This document shows, piece by piece, positions 10,436-23,660 of a stretch of 64,000 nucleotides of DNA (within the stretch, counting starts at the first letter, position 1; every line of letters begins with the position of its first letter). The notes beneath the pieces are model-generated. The model was given only the letters and a program-made list of their open reading frames with translations. It did no database searches and was not told the DNA's origin. The translations under genes and the position numbers were made by a program. Where the stretch lies: assembly GCF_002776525.5 (NCBI RefSeq), contig NC_045443.1, forward strand, positions 51,205,387-51,269,386. The letters are read 5' to 3'. This DNA is from Piliocolobus tephrosceles. Lineage: Eukaryota > Chordata > Mammalia > Primates > Cercopithecidae.

Positions 10436-11305
10436 ACGCAGCGGGGGAGGCCCGCAGAGCGCGCCCCTAGCTTGTTCCGGTCCCTGCGCCTTTCCTTTTC
10501 GCCTTTCCTCTCTCTATATTTCGGGGCGGGGGCAGGTGCTGGAGCACTGGGCTCCCGGACCTCACAGACAAAAGCGCTTTTCCTTGGCATTACGCATCCC
10601 TAATGACCCAGGGTTCCCGCAGGGCTGCCCGGGCTGCCCCATCTCCCCTCAGCTCGGCTCAACTCGGTACCCGGGGCCCAGGGCAAGCTCCGTAGGGCTT
10701 CCCCGGAGGGCTGCGGCGTACAGGCTGGCGCTGAACGAACCTTGGCCTGGGCTGTCTTCCGACTCTCAGCCTCAGCGCGGCCCTCCGGAGTTAAGGTGGG
10801 CCCGGCCTGCGCCACAGGACCCTCGCCCAACCCTCTAGCCTCGCCCTCTCCTTTGTTCCTGGCTGGACGGGTTAGACAGCCGCAGGCTGGCGAGTGCCTG
10901 GCCCTAGACTCGGGGTGCTTCCTTGTAGCGACTAAACTAGATTTTCACTTATGAATTATTTGCATATGAAAGGAGAACATCGGCCTAGGTCCCCCACTGT
11001 TGCTCTATGCTTTCCAAACCTTATCTCCACAACCTCTTTCCCCCCCAAACCCGGGAACCTCCCCAGCCTGCGCCTGCTGCATGCCCTCTCAGGCCGGCAG
11101 CCCCAGCCTGCTAGCTAGCTCAACTATTGGGGTTTCCTGACACTGGACCCCAGCAAGTGGTCCTAGAGGCCCTTTGCTGTCCCATAGTCCCTGCCACGAC
11201 TTTCTGTGCCCTCCTGACCCGTTGCTGTTGTCCAACTATTTATTGACTCTGGGTCCTTCCTGAAACTATATTTTGTCATATCAAATAAAGACGAAGAGAG
11301 AACAG
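10436..11305 (+). other. HOXC5: HOXC5 3' untranslated region
   Basis: The sequence runs from the HOXC5 stop to its polyadenylation signal. It is GC-rich to about 10900, then mixed. No other gene or transposon is seen. Confidence 0.7.
11284..11289 (+). terminator. HOXC5: HOXC5 polyadenylation signal
   Basis: This AATAAA in the context ATATCAAATAAAGACG lies about 850 bases after the HOXC5 stop. Cleavage is expected near 11300-11310. Confidence 0.7.
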
Positions 11306-12443
11306 GACTAAAGATGCAGTGGCTCCTGTCTGTTTGGGGCATGTATTGGGTAAAATTGTCTAAATGGGCTGTGAGGTGCAGAAGGAGACCCACAAACTTT
11401 AAGCCTCCCCTTTAAAACATTTTCTAGCTTCTAGGGGCAGTGAGTAGAGGAAGGTGAAATTGAGTTCCTTTCCTGATCCTTGGCTGCAACAAGAGCCTCT
11501 GGGGGAAGAGAAGGGCACCTAGGCCTCAGGTACTGGCTTTTCCCATGCTGTGGCTGTCCAAGGCCTTCACACTTCTGCACTCCATGAGGCCTCTGGACTG
11601 GCAGCATCCCCCACTGTATGCCAAAGCTCCGGTGCAGGAACCAGTGGCTCCGCCGTGCTCAGCCTCAGGCCCTTCTGGGCTTCTGAAGATCTTTCCTGGG
11701 CCTAGGTGGTCCCTGAGAGGCCTTGCTGGACATAGAGGGAGGGCTGAGCCCTCACTCTAGGGACACATTTGCTCCTAGAAGGGCCTCTAAAGGGAAGTGG
11801 CATTGCTTGGTAAGGGGGTGTTGGGAGAGTTGGAGGAGGTGTGCCTCAGTATCTAAGATACTGGGGAAGAGGGAGCAGGGAGGGCAATCTGCAGCATGTA
11901 TCAGCCTGGCAGGAAATGTTCAGACTGTTTCCACCACCTTCTAGGGCCTAGGGCTATGCAGGACAGTTAACTGGGAAAGGAGCTGCATAGAGCAATGCTG
12001 GAGTCACGTCTGTTTGCCATCATTTATCTCAGTCTCTGGGATTTTGTGTGGAGGAGAGGATGGGTTAAAGGTGGGGGTGGGAGGAGGCAGATAATTCAGG
12101 TAGTGTCTGAGGCTCAGGTCCTTCTCCAGGTTCCTGGGATGGGCTGGGGAAGGAAGCACTTTACAGTAGAAACAAATGTGGGAAGGGTCCATAAAACTTT
12201 ACTGCATTTCCTCTCCCACCTCCCACAAGGGGGTGATTTCCCCCCACACTGGTGGGGTGAGGGTCTGGATCTGGGCTGCAGGAGTAGCCAAGAAGAAAGG
12301 GGAGCAGAGAGGCTCTGGGGAGGGGCAAGGGAATATTTATGATTATTAATGCTGATGCTCCTTGGATTTATTATAAGTACTAACTTACACTGCATCCCAC
12401 TGCCTAAGCTACCCATCAGTCATTTTTTAAAAGACCCAGGAGC

Positions 12444-12499
12444 CTTTCCTCACCCCATGCTTGGCACATAGGCAGTCTCAACAAATGTTTATTGAACAG
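12444..12499 (+). mobile_element. MIR SINE 3' fragment
   Basis: GCTTGGCACATAGGCAGT followed by CAACAAATGTTTATTGA is the end of a MIR-type SINE (consensus TGCCTGGCACATAGTA, then CTCAATAAATGTT). It is old and short. Confidence 0.6.
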
Positions 12500-15400
12500 T
12501 GCCCACAACTGCCACCCTTCCCCTTCGCACTGCACTCAGGCCAGGTTAGGGCGCCTGTTGTCTCTCCTCAACTTGCACACAGCAGTCAACCCAGACCAGC
12601 TCGTGCTCTCGCTCTCGCTCTCTCTCTCTCTCTCTGAAATAAAATGTGTAATTTTCTTCAGGGAGTTATTTTAATTTTTTCTCCATGCTGAGTAAAACTA
12701 TTGGGCGAGCAGTGAAGCGTGGAGAAGCACTGGCGTCTCCGGTGGGTAACAGTTAACTAAAAAAGAGGCTGTGGCGCCCGCATCAGCCCGCTCCAGCCTC
12801 CCAGGCTGCCCAGGCCCTGTGCTTCCTCCCCAGGGACAGGTGTAACACCCCGGGGGAAAACCAAGGGCTTTGTCATGGATGGGGCAACGTTGGTTAGAGC
12901 TGCCAGGCAGGGCACACCAGCCCCACCGTGCACTGACTGCCTCCTCCCGGCAGGGTTTGGGCCTCTCCTTCCCTGGAGGAGCTGAAGGTCTGACTCATTT
13001 TGGCGAGGCTTGGGTGGACACAGAGTGCCCGCCTGCTCTCCTCCTTCCTGTCACAATCTGCAGGTCTGCCCAGGCCCCAGCCTCGGCTTCTGCAGCGTCG
13101 GCATCAGCGGCGGCAACCAAGCCAGAGGCCTTGTACCTACTTCCCTACACTGGGGGTGTGTAAGGCCCAGATCCCTGATTTCTCCCTGAACAGGGGCTTC
13201 TGCTTTGGGACCTGCAGTAGTTTCCCCACCTGCCAGCCTCCTAGAACATATTTCCAGGTACCAGGGTCTGGCATTGCTCTGGGGGAGTTCATGGAGGGGG
13301 CTTCTGGGTTCCAAACAGCGACCATGGAGCCTGCCTATCCACTTTGCCCTGGAACCCACCCCCTCTGGCAGCGAGAAAGAAGGGGAAGAAGCATGACTTA
13401 CCTTCCCGGGGGAGTGGGAAGAGGGGGGACATGGCCCACTCTGAGCAATTAGAGGAGAGAGGAGGAAAAAATAAGAGGACAAAAATATCAACACGACCTC
13501 GAAGGCGACAGGTCCTTATGGAAATAAGTAAGTAAATAAATAAATAAGGATCTACCCTCTCCCCGCTCTCCACCCTGCAAGGGGGATGTGGGGGTGGGGC
13601 AAAGGAACAGCACCAGGGCTTTTTAGTGTAACTGAGCATTAGAGAAATAGGCATGGCTTCTATGTGAATTTAGGAGTTTGAAACTTTTGGAGGTTATTTA
13701 TGTGAATAGCCTGAAGGCAAGCCCGTGAGTGGCTCTTGGGGGACCACGTGATATCATTAAACCAAGTTTTATGGTGTAGGGAGAGCTGACAAACCCACAA
13801 TATATTTACATCATATATAATCTTAACTGTCCAGCCACGCAGCTGCTGGTGAGGTTTAATGCTAGGACAGAGGGCCTGGCAGTTAGAGGGGATTACGGCG
13901 CTGGGGACGATGGTGAGAGAGGTTACATCTTCGCAAATGAATCCCAGGCGAACGCTGTGAGTTAATTCTCTTTTTCTCTCTCTCAGACCCTTTCTCCCAT
14001 TTACCTAGCCACCCCCCTCACTTGATAGAAGGCATTTCCCACTCATTAGGGGGAGGGGAAAAGGCCTTCTCAGGCTGGGGTGGGAGAAGAGAAGAAGCCG
14101 AAGAAGCTGCTGGAAGTAGGAAGATGGGGGAGCTTGTCTACCCAGAGCAGCCCTCCCCTTCCCACTCCTTATTCTCTCTGACTGCAAGTCAACTGGGGTA
14201 GAGAGGCCTTGGTTGTTTAGAGTTTTGTCAGGTCTTCCTGACCCTTTCAGTTGAGAAGAAAGCAAGCGGCAGCAACAAGGGTGTTTGGTGTCTGTACGGG
14301 TATGTAAACTCTAGACACAAGTTCGAAATGCCTCTGGGGCCCCCTGTTCCAGCAAGGGGTGAGTTCAGCCGTTGGCCAGTGGCCCAGAGTCCACGCAGGG
14401 TGGGAAGCTGGGGAGAAAGGCAGGGAAGGAGGGTTTTGTGGCTTCTAAGCCCACAGGCTACTGCTGCCTGAACTGGCAAAAGCATCCCAAAGGTGGCTGT
14501 TTGAACCCAGAGGTCCCAGAGTGCCCCCTCCCTCCCTCATCACCAGGTTTGGATGGGCAGCTGTCTCATCCTCTGTAGTTTGGCATCTTAGTCCCTCTGG
14601 AGCCAGTGTGATTTCATGCTTCCTCCTCTCCCTCTAGCTGCTTGGGTCTTCCTGGCATTCCCAGCCCTTGCCTCAGATAAAACTAGGCCCTAAGAGCCCT
14701 AGAGGTTCCTGCTGTGAGTGGAGTGTAATTGTGTGTTGAATGGGTGAGGGAGCAGAGGCAATGTCCTTGCTAGGCTGGGAAAGTAAGTCCCCCAACCTTA
14801 AGGACAGAGTAGCCCCTCGGGGATGGAGCTAGCAGGGCCCAATCTGAGCACTGCACCCTGGGGTCAATCGTAATGCTAGGGCGCTCTTCAGGTTTCTAGG
14901 AAGGAGCAGCAGAAGCATTGGGCATGAGAGGCACGTGTCTTCCACACCTGCGAGTGCTGTCCCTCCCTGTGCGTCACCCGGAGCTAAGCCAGGAAAGAAA
15001 CAACATGTGAATTCAGGCTCCTGTACTGGCCAGCCATGAATAGCCAGGGCTTTGGAAGCAGGGCTGAAGGCCAGCGGACCCATAGGGCAACTCCTCCAGG
15101 CTGGGAGAAAGGGGTGGGGAGCAGAGGGATTGAGCCAGATCTGCACCTTCCAGAAGGGGGGGCATGCCTGGGGAGCAGCGGTGTCTGGACGCCTGCTTTG
15201 TGGAAAGGTGCTGTTGGGGGATGAGGAGGGAATGCTGTTAGCCTCGCCCCTGCTGCTCAAGGGACTGAGGAAGAACCGAGAAGCAGGTAGACTCTGGGAG
15301 AATGAAGGGGGTACAGAGGCCCAAATAAATGGAGAGTCTTAGGTGAGCCCCATCCTTCAGTCTAGGGGTCTCTCACTTGCATGAGGAGCTCGGGAACCCG

Positions 15401-16221
15401 ACATGGAGGATTCCCTTGACACCATCCCTCAGGGCCTCAGTCTCGGCCAAGATTCAGCCTCCCCCACCCTCCTCCCTAATACCTTTATTTCCCTAGGATC
15501 ACAGGGAATTCTCTCCAGCAACGCATTGGAAAAAACTAATTACCAGTTTCTCCCTTCCTCATTACCCGTCCTTCTTGGCTCGCTCCTTCCCTCTAGTCTG
15601 TGATTTTGAGGGTTTCTGGAAACTTTCCTATCCAAGCAGCAGGGAGACGGGAGTTTCTCTTGGTCTGTAACTTGACTCTTTCCCTCTCTCCAGCCTCCCC
15701 AGGGCTCTAGGGAGCGAGTGCAGTGGTCTTTAACGGGGAATTTAGCCAGGGTCGAAGTCCCACATCCAGGCAAGACTCCACCCTGACACTCGCCCTGACT
15801 CCCGGCCAAATCTCAGTCCCATTCCCTTCCTCTCTGTGTAGACGGGCATTCGAGGGTGTTTAAAGATTTACACAGCGTCCCTTGAGCCCTTTGATGACTT
15901 CTTCACCCCCTTTTCTGTTCTTTAGGCTCAAAAGTTCCATTTAAATACCACCCCTCTTCCTGTGATAATTGATTCTCCTTCCCCTCAAATAGTTTGCCTC
16001 AGCTTTTTACTGTTTTGTAAAAACAGTTTCAATTTCCACCTGGAAACAAGGCAAACACAAAGGAGGTCTGAAATTCTTGGTTTTCCCACCCACTACCCTA
16101 AACCCGAATTTGGAGCCCCTCTGGATCGGAGGAAGGGCAGGCAATCAGGTGCCAAGCTTTCCAGCCAACCCGGAAAGCTTTTAATTTTGTTCCTAGGTCT
16201 TTAACCCAAGGAGAGGTCAAG

Positions 16222-16275
16222 CAACCAATCAGAAATGCACTAAGCAGGGTCACATGGTCCCCATCAACCAATCAG
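16222..16275 (+). promoter_or_regulatory. Paired CCAAT boxes (NF-Y type)
   Basis: The 11-mer CAACCAATCAG occurs twice in the same orientation, at 16222-16232 and 16265-16275, offset by 43 bp. A GGTCACATGGTCC segment lies between them. Two CCAATCA boxes at about four helical turns are a typical NF-Y arrangement in promoters and LTR-like elements. No TATA or gene follows, so the role is unknown. Confidence 0.45.
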
Positions 16276-17644
16276 CAAAAAATACTTGGGTCCCTGTCTC
16301 GCTTTTCCCATCCGGCCCTGTTCCTTCCTCCCTCCCTCCCTTCCCACCACAGCCTTAGCTCGTGGGTTTACCCTCTCTCAGATTTGGAAGGCTGGAGTGA
16401 TACCCAGCATATTCTGGCCTCCTCTCTCAATCCCTGAACCATCTCAGGAGTCTTTGGCTTGTCTCCTCAATTTCTGACAAAGTTGTGTCTGGAGTCAATC
16501 TCAAATGCACAAGGATGTGAAGTTGTGGGGGCAACCTCTGGATTATTCCCGCTTTCGCCAGCGTGATTCTACCCAGTTTTCTGGGTGTTGTAGTTGTAGA
16601 CTCTAAATTTATAGACTGTAGAGCAAATGCGGATACGAACTCCAGCCCTAAATTCAAATTCTGGCTGTGATTATTCCCTATACACTTACAAGTATTCACT
16701 CTTCTGATTTTCATGAGGGCAGGTGGGGTGATTAGAGGAGAGGACTTTTGATTTATCTTTCTGGAAATGCTCCAATAGCCATTAGCTTTATCAGACTGCC
16801 TCAGGCTGATAAAGTTAGGAAGGGAGCAAAAGTGGAGTTTTTTTTGAAAGTTGTGTTTGGTACCTCTCGTTTGTCAAATAGCTTTGAGCTAGTTAAGGGT
16901 TCTGGAAAGGAATGAGCACAGAGAATTCCGACTCTCCTCACTCTCCACATTAAATAGTTGATGGATTTGTTTAAACCCCTTCCTCTTCCATTCTTTTAAC
17001 AAGATATAATAATAGTAATAATAATAATAGACTAGCTGATGATCCTATGTCCTGGCCAATAGCCATCAGAAGGTACAGCTGCTGAAGGTGTGGATTTCAG
17101 TGTTTGAGTTTACATGGATTAGACCAAGAACAAACAATATGCGAGAAACTATTGCTGAGTAGGAGCATCTGAGGCACAGGGAGTGCACATCTATGACAGA
17201 AATGCTTGTGTTTCCTGAACGCTTGGGCTGGGCCCTGAGTCAGTCCACTGCTGGGTCCAGACCCGAGCATTCTCCCCCAACTCCTTCTCCAGAGCTTTGT
17301 TTCAGAGTGAATTTTCTGGTTGGATTCTCCTCCCCTTCTCTTCCTGATCTCTTGCCCTCTTTGAGCTAAGGGGCAGGAGTTCTGATGGACTGTGCCACCT
17401 GGACCTCCAAGCCCTCCCCTGGGGGCATTAAGAGCACAAGAATGGGAAGGATAGTCCAGACTGAGCTGGAGTTTTTCAACACCCCCCTCCTTGTTTGTCT
17501 TCTGGGTGGAGCTGGTTTGGGGACAATGCCACAGGCCAGGTGGGAAGGATAAGGATGACACGCCAGAAAAAGAGCAGCTCTTCTCAGAAGTCATTGAGCC
17601 CTCACTTCCCAAGTTACCTTCAACCACACTGCTCTATCTGCCTC

Positions 17645-18211
17645 TTTTGAGACTAAGTTTTGCTCTTGTTGCCCTGGCTGGAGTGCGATGGTGCGCTCTC
17701 GGCTCATCACAAACTCTGTCTCCTGGGTTCAAGCAATTCTCCTGCCTCAACCTCCGAAGTAGCTGGGATTACAGGTGCCCACCACCACACCCAGCTAATT
17801 TTTGTATTTTTGGCGGAGACGAGGTTTAATCATGTTGCCCAGGCTGACCTCAGGTAATCCACATGCCTCAGCCTCCCAAAGTGCTGGGATTACAGGTGTG
17901 TGCCACCGCGTCCAACCTTTTTTTTTTTTGAGACGGAGTTTCACTCTTGTTGCCCAGACTGTAGGGCAATGGCAGGATCTCAGCTCACTGCAACTTCTGC
18001 CTCCTGGGTTCAAGCAATTCTCCTGCCTCAGCCTCCTAAGTAGCTGGGATTACAGGCATGTACCACCATGTCTGGCTAATTTTGTATTTTTAATAGAGAC
18101 AGGGTTTCTCCATGTTGGTCAGGCTAGTCTCAAACTCCTGACCTCAGGTGATCCACCTGCCTTGGCCTCCCAAAGTGGTGGGATTACAGGCATGAGCCAC
18201 CGCGGCTGGCC
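17645..18211 (-). mobile_element. Two abutting Alu elements, minus strand
   Basis: Two dimeric Alus lie end to end. The first (17645-17917) has only a 4-T tail and diverged arms. The second (17918-18211) has a T-10 tail and starts with the GAGACGGAGTTTCACTCTTGTTGCC pattern of right-arm ends, here on the minus strand. These are the only Alus between HOXC6 and 39.8 kb. The short open frames across them are Alu translations. Confidence 0.9.
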
Positions 18212-19811
18212 CCATTTTCCTCTTTTATGAGTTAGGATTAAAGGACACACTTAGTCTTCCCCAGTGAATGGTGTGGCAGGTTGTTGGAGACCAACTCTCC
18301 CCTCAGTGTGGACTTCTCACACTGGGTACCAGTTCTCATGAAGAGTTAGGAAACAAAGATGGGGGAGATTGGTTCCATCCACACAGGCACTGGGAAAATA
18401 GATTTTATGAGTGCCTCGACCCCTCCTAATATCTAGGTAAACTTTCTCTTTTTGACTATTGCTCTTCTTCCATAGCTGCTTTGGACTGAGTTTTTGAGAG
18501 GGGGAATGCCGAAACATCATTGTTCTATGATTTAATTAGGTCTTTTTTGCTGAGAAGGCAAGTACCACCACCCTGAGCCTCTTCTTTAGTGGGACTAGGT
18601 AAAGAAAGAAAATCTGGAATCAGGATGCCAAACTAGGGTTTTGGGGTGAGGGATTCAATTTAAGGAGAAGACAAGGCTATTTGACAGCCAAGAAAGTCAC
18701 ATCCTTTCCTACCCCTCCCCACTTTTATTGGCTGCTTGTGACCCAGATTGGTGTCTGTTCTGATAATATCTCCGCTAGCTGCTTTGATGGGGCCCAAGGA
18801 ACCCAAGGAATTGCCAGACAAAGTCTGGGCTGAGGAACTTGGGTAATACAGATCTCTTTATTTTTGAGCCCTACACAACCCTTGTAATCATCTCCCTCTT
18901 CCAATCCTAAGGTTCACTGAGAGGCAAAAGGGGAACAGAGATACCTCAGAGGAAGCGGTATGGCTGTGCAATGTGGGACTTGGGAAAATTGAACTCGGTT
19001 ATGCAGGACCTTCTTCAGCCTCTAAAGACCACATTTTAGCAGCTATGAGAAGAGATTGAACACTTGGGCTGGGCCCTGAGCCAGTCCACTGCTCCAGGCA
19101 TGCTAGGGAGCCAGTGCAGGGAGAAGGCTGCTTCTCTACACCTGCACACATGTACAGAAAAAATTCTACAGTGATTTGCAACCCCATGTGGGCTGGCTGA
19201 AATGTGTAGCCTGGTCACCTAGGATCCTTTCAGTTCTGCACCACAGGTCTGAGAGAGGCAATTCAGGCTTGGTTCTTCCCTAGGGTTCATTTCCCCTAGT
19301 TCCTGGCCCTGAACACCAGAATACTTGAACACACAGAAATACATATATGTGCCCAAGGATGGTATGTCAGAGGTCAGAAGCCTGGGCTGGATACAGTAAC
19401 CAGCATGGAACCAACTTCCCACTCCTTCCCTCCCACTCCATTCTTCCCGTCAGCCCAGCTTCGAAACCATTTGTCCTCCCTACCCCACCCCCACCCCTCA
19501 AACCCTGAGCAGCTGTTGAGTTTCCTTCCTTCTGCCTTTCTGGAAAACCCACACCCTAGAGTTGACTCCAGGGATGGTGGCAGCCAGGCTTTCTGTGATC
19601 AGTGTCGTGTTGTCCCAGATTGAGTTGTTGGGAGTTGGAGAGACATGGAGGGTCTAAACAGGCCAGAATCTTATCTGATCTAATCCCCCTCTCCTGCTGT
19701 TCCAAGCTCAAACTCCAAACTCCTCAGGGCTCCCTTGCTCAGACATTAGAAAGAAATCTTGTCTAGTAAATACTTCTTTTAAAAGTCAACTTTCTGGCTT
19801 GAAAATACAGG

Positions 19812-19816
19812 GTGTG

Positions 19817-19862
<46 letters not shown>
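19812..19862. repeat. (TG)n microsatellite
   Basis: About 51 bp of TG dinucleotides with one TTTG interruption. Confidence 0.95.
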
Positions 19863-19865
<3 letters not shown>

Positions 19866-20602
19866 GGAGTAGTAAGGGTCAGGTCTTTCATTTTATGTTG
19901 TATCTCTCCCCATCCCCTGGGTGGAGGATGGGGACATGGGCTGAGGTTTTATTGAGGGTGCTTTTCCTGTTGGGAGTAAAGACAGGGTCGTAAACACCTA
20001 GAGGAGGGTGTTTTGATCTGGTAACTTCTCAGGAAGTAGCATCTGAGGTTTTGCTTTGTAAATCACTCTCCCCCAAAGCAGGCTTGGTAGATTGGATGCA
20101 CTTCCCCAAGCCCACCTGAGGCCCCTCCTTGCCTCCCTTCCCCAGTAAACTAAAGGAGAAATATAACAGAGCATCTGGAGTCTTCAAAATCCTTTGCCTC
20201 CAATTTCTTTTTTAAAAGGCTAGTTGGTGATTTTTTTTTCCCCCTCAAAGTTTTCCCTTAAAAAATAATGCAGCCTTTCATTTCCTTTTGCCCATGCAGT
20301 CCCTGGTCCCCCAACCCCTCAATCACAAAGGAACTAACATTGAAGGTAAATAGCTTCAGAGCCTGGCTGTAGATAGCACGACTCTTCTGTTCTGGGGCTC
20401 ATCTCTCCCTGTCGCTCTTCCCCCAAGCTCCAAACCCCCTTGGACAAGGTAGAACTTTAGATGTGTAAGAGAAAGAGTTCATGGGAGCTAGGAATAAGAG
20501 GAGATGGGAGGGGGGCATAGGGGAACCCCATCATGTACTGCTTGAATGGAGGGAGCTCTGCAGTCTGTCACTGGGTTTTTTGTAATTAAGACATGGGTGC
20601 GG

Positions 20603-20603
<1 letters not shown>

Positions 20604-20652
<49 letters not shown>
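20604..20652. repeat. (TG)n microsatellite
   Basis: About 49 bp of uninterrupted TG/GT repeat, likely polymorphic. Confidence 0.95.
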
Positions 20653-20654
<2 letters not shown>

Positions 20655-22764
20655 GCCCCCAACCATCTCACATCTCTATCTATCAAACAAACAATCTATT
20701 TTACCTAAATAGCTCCATTTCCTAAAGATAATGAGTCTTCCCCTCCTAAGGATCCCCCACCCCCTCCCTGGCAAGTCCCTCCTTTGAGCCTGGGGCTAAG
20801 GAACTGAAGGAAAACGAAGTTAAGAGCCCTCTAACTCAGCCTTAGTTCAAGCCAGATCAGGTCAGGAATCTTTCAGGCCCAGGCATCAGGGCTTATATTC
20901 ATTGCCAGTAAAATGCCCCTATATGCTGGAAATATGTCATCGATTATATGAGTTCCTGGGCCCTTTTAGTACTTGTGAAGGCTCTAGTCCACCCTCATTT
21001 CTTTCTCAGAGAAGCCTGGACTGGGATACCCCAAACCCACAAGCACCAGAGATTCCTCTTCATTCCTAGGACTCCATGCAAATAATCTTCACAGAGAGCT
21101 CGGCACTCCTATAGTTACATATGTGAAAATGTATTTGTAGATCGTTCGTTCTATGTCTATATCAGGATGTATGTTTTATACTCCTTTTTACTCCACGTTT
21201 AAATGCAGATTTATAGATCTTTAGATTTATAGAACCATAGTGAACATAATGGTCCTCGGTCGAATTCCTGCGTGCACTTTACCAATCTTTCTATAGTGGT
21301 TGGATGTATATGCTAGAATGTATTGGTACAACTCTCTTGAAACACCTAGTGAATAGTTGGGAATTTTTTTCTTGGTTGGAAAGAACTATGTGTGTGTTCA
21401 ATGTGCATTTTGAAAATCTTATCTAGATTTATGCAAGGATCCTACCCATAAAATAGCTATATATTGAAGCTACATATTTAGAGGTCTTTAAGGTCTTTGC
21501 ATTTTTGCTGAAAAACTTACATGTTTGGACATATGTTTAGGGATGGTTTCATAATGCATGCATCTGTGTATAGGGGCATAGATCTCCCTTCTAGAAGGAC
21601 TTAAACTTACTGCATCTCTCTGTCTCCCTCTCTATCTCTGCGTCTGTGATATACAAAGATATTAGGTGAGTGGGTGTAGGGAACAAATATATTTTGGATG
21701 TTTAGCTTATTAAAGCAAGTAATTCTGTCTCTATTTCCAAGACTGTCTCCAAAGCTAGTCCCACTGAGTTATCTGCCCCCAAAAACCGACTCTAAGGGTC
21801 ATAGCCTGCCTCCAGGCTGCCTCGGTGACCCAAGATCCAAGCCGAGGCTCCCTACCTCTCAAGGTAGCCACTAAAAGGAAGGGGGAAAGAAGGAAGGGGA
21901 GAGTCCTCCAGCCCAGTTCCTCTTGGATCCCCAGGGGTAGAGGCTGACAGGGGCTTGTAGGTCTCCCTACACCCCCAACTGGGCCTTTGAAATGTGGGGG
22001 AAAAGGGGATCAAGTCCCCAACAATTTTTGTAGGGTGCCCAAATGATGCCAGGGTTATTGCACAACCCATAGGTTCCTCCTCCCCAGTTGTTCTTGGTGC
22101 CCAGGGCCCAATTAAGCAGCCGCCTTGCTCCCAGCAACCCCGCTCTTATCGGCTGGGATTGATGCCTCAGCGGCTCCTGTATATCATTTCCAAGATTTTT
22201 TCTGTCCAACTCCTCGGCTCCTTTGGCTTCCGCGGCTTTGACTAATGATTGCTACAGATGCCAACGTCTCCAGAATCCTAATAGCCAGGCAGGCGGACTC
22301 TTATTTACCCGGCAACATTGCTGTGGGGGAGGGGGTCTGGGGGCCAAGTATTGGGGTGTCGTAGGTCAGGGGACAGGGAGAAGGTTGTGGCCAACTCAAG
22401 TGTCACTGAACTTCTTCCCAGTCAGAAAGACATTCCCAATCCCCTTCTGTCCTTGTATATATATATGTATATATATATACACACTGTTCATAGTAACTCA
22501 TTGCTGCCTCGTTAGAAAAGATCAAAGAATGAACACAACGTAGGAGAATAAGCAGAGCAATGTTTATTTGTTGTAAATAAATGAGAGATTAAGTGGAAAA
22601 CCAGCAGTTTGGGGAGGAAAAAGAGAAATGGAAAGAAGTCAGCCACAGTGGGAGAAGGGGCTCCTTTTCTTCATTTCTTGTCTTCCCCTTTCTCCTCTCA
22701 CCCTAAGTCTACTCTTCTCATCAATTTCTCCCTTCTTTCCCTTCCTTCGCCTCACCTTCAATCC

Positions 22765-23660
22765 CTCGAGTGGAGGGGCTGAACAGCGTGTTCCCGGGCG
22801 GAGGTGGGCGCAGCCACCCCAGGCTGCTGCAGGGTGCCCGCTGAGGCTGCCAGGGCGAGGGGGCCTCTGGGCTGTGGAGCGAAAGTCAGATCCACCGCCT
22901 ACTGCGGGGTAGAGGCCGCAGCGGGGTGGTCCCTCTTGTGCTGACTGGCGTAAAGTTGTGGCCGAATTCGCGTCTCTTCTGGTGCTTCTCGCCCGCCAGC
23001 GCAGGGCCCAGGTGTCTGGGGCGAAGGGGAGCTCCCCCGCAAGCCTGGAGCCAGGCGTCGCACTTCTTCCGGGCTCAATCCAGACCTTCCAACACACACC
23101 TCATTCGGGGGAGGAGAAAAGCACAGAACCGCGGAGAGCCCAGCTCTGAGGCCAGGCCTGAAGGGATAACTCACACAGGGAACGTTTTCCTATCAGAGAA
23201 TAATGGAGCACAAAATAATTCAGAAAGCGAGTGGGCAGGACCACAGCCTGAGAGTCCCGCGCCACCGGGCCGCTGCAGAGCCGGTTGCCGCCCGAGCACC
23301 GCGGCAGGACCATTTCGCTGGAATGTAGGGCGAGGCCGCAGCCCGCCCCGGACCCAGGCCGCGAGGTGCTCGCCGGCAGCCGAGGGGCCGCCTCTAAATT
23401 ACAGCCCGCCGGGAAGACTCGGAAATACAAAAAGGGAGCCGAAAGATTTAAACAGTCGGAGGGAGAGGCGTCCCGAGGCGGCCAAAGCGGAAATCAATCA
23501 CGTAATTAAAACAGGGAGGGGGCGAGGCCCGAGGCTGGGGGTCCCGGGTTCGGAGGAGGGGGCCAAGGTGCAGGCCCAGGCTGGCAAGCGGCTTAGGGAC
23601 GTGGCTCGCCCGCCAGGAACAGAGCGCGCGGAGGGGCTTCGGGGAAGTTTATAACACATC
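22765..23660. other. Orphan CpG island between HOXC5 and HOXC4
   Basis: About 900 bp is rich in CG dinucleotides and GC runs, with no exon. Frames up to 242 codons occur on the + strand and 152 on the - strand, but they have no recognisable domain and arise from the lack of stops in GC-rich DNA. A TCAATCACGTAATTAAAAC segment at about 23495-23513 adds homeodomain-type sites. It may be a promoter for a non-coding or alternative HOXC4 transcript; this is inference. Confidence 0.6.

Larger units (their letters stand above)
9230..10440. other. HOXC5: CpG island over HOXC5
   Basis: The second half of HOXC5 exon 1, the 3' part of the intron and exon 2 are dense in CG dinucleotides and C/G runs, broken by an AT-rich insert at 9550-9730. 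It was judged by eye, without a CpG ratio calculation. Confidence 0.6.
11310..17640. other. HOXC5-HOXC4 intergenic region, proximal part
   Basis: No gene is recognised. The DNA is mainly unique, with small features: a MIR tail (12444-12499), a CT repeat (12604-12637), an (AAAT)n run (about 13526-13548), a doubled CCAAT element (16222-16275) and a TAA-rich run (about 17007-17029). It lies inside the transcription unit of the long HOXC4 transcripts known in human, so it may be intronic. Confidence 0.55.
18212..22755. other. HOXC5-HOXC4 intergenic region, middle part
   Basis: No gene is seen. It contains two long TG repeats (listed separately) and an AT-rich stretch at about 21110-21560 in which TATAGA/TTTATAG-like words recur without a clear period. 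A TATATATGTATATATATATAC run lies at about 22456-22480. Confidence 0.5.

Noticed and set aside
18911..18927. GGTTCACTGAGAGGCAA as a DR5 RARE
   Set aside because: The second half-site AGGCAA lacks the required TCA core.
21110..21560. AT-rich block as a second copy of the 54-kb tandem repeat
   Set aside because: Words are similar (TTTATAGA, TATGTCTATAT) but I could not align repeating units with a steady period.
22926..23654. 242-codon open frame in the orphan CpG island
   Set aside because: Low-complexity Arg/Pro/Ala-rich translation with no domain. GC-rich DNA lacks stops, and long frames occur on the other strand too.
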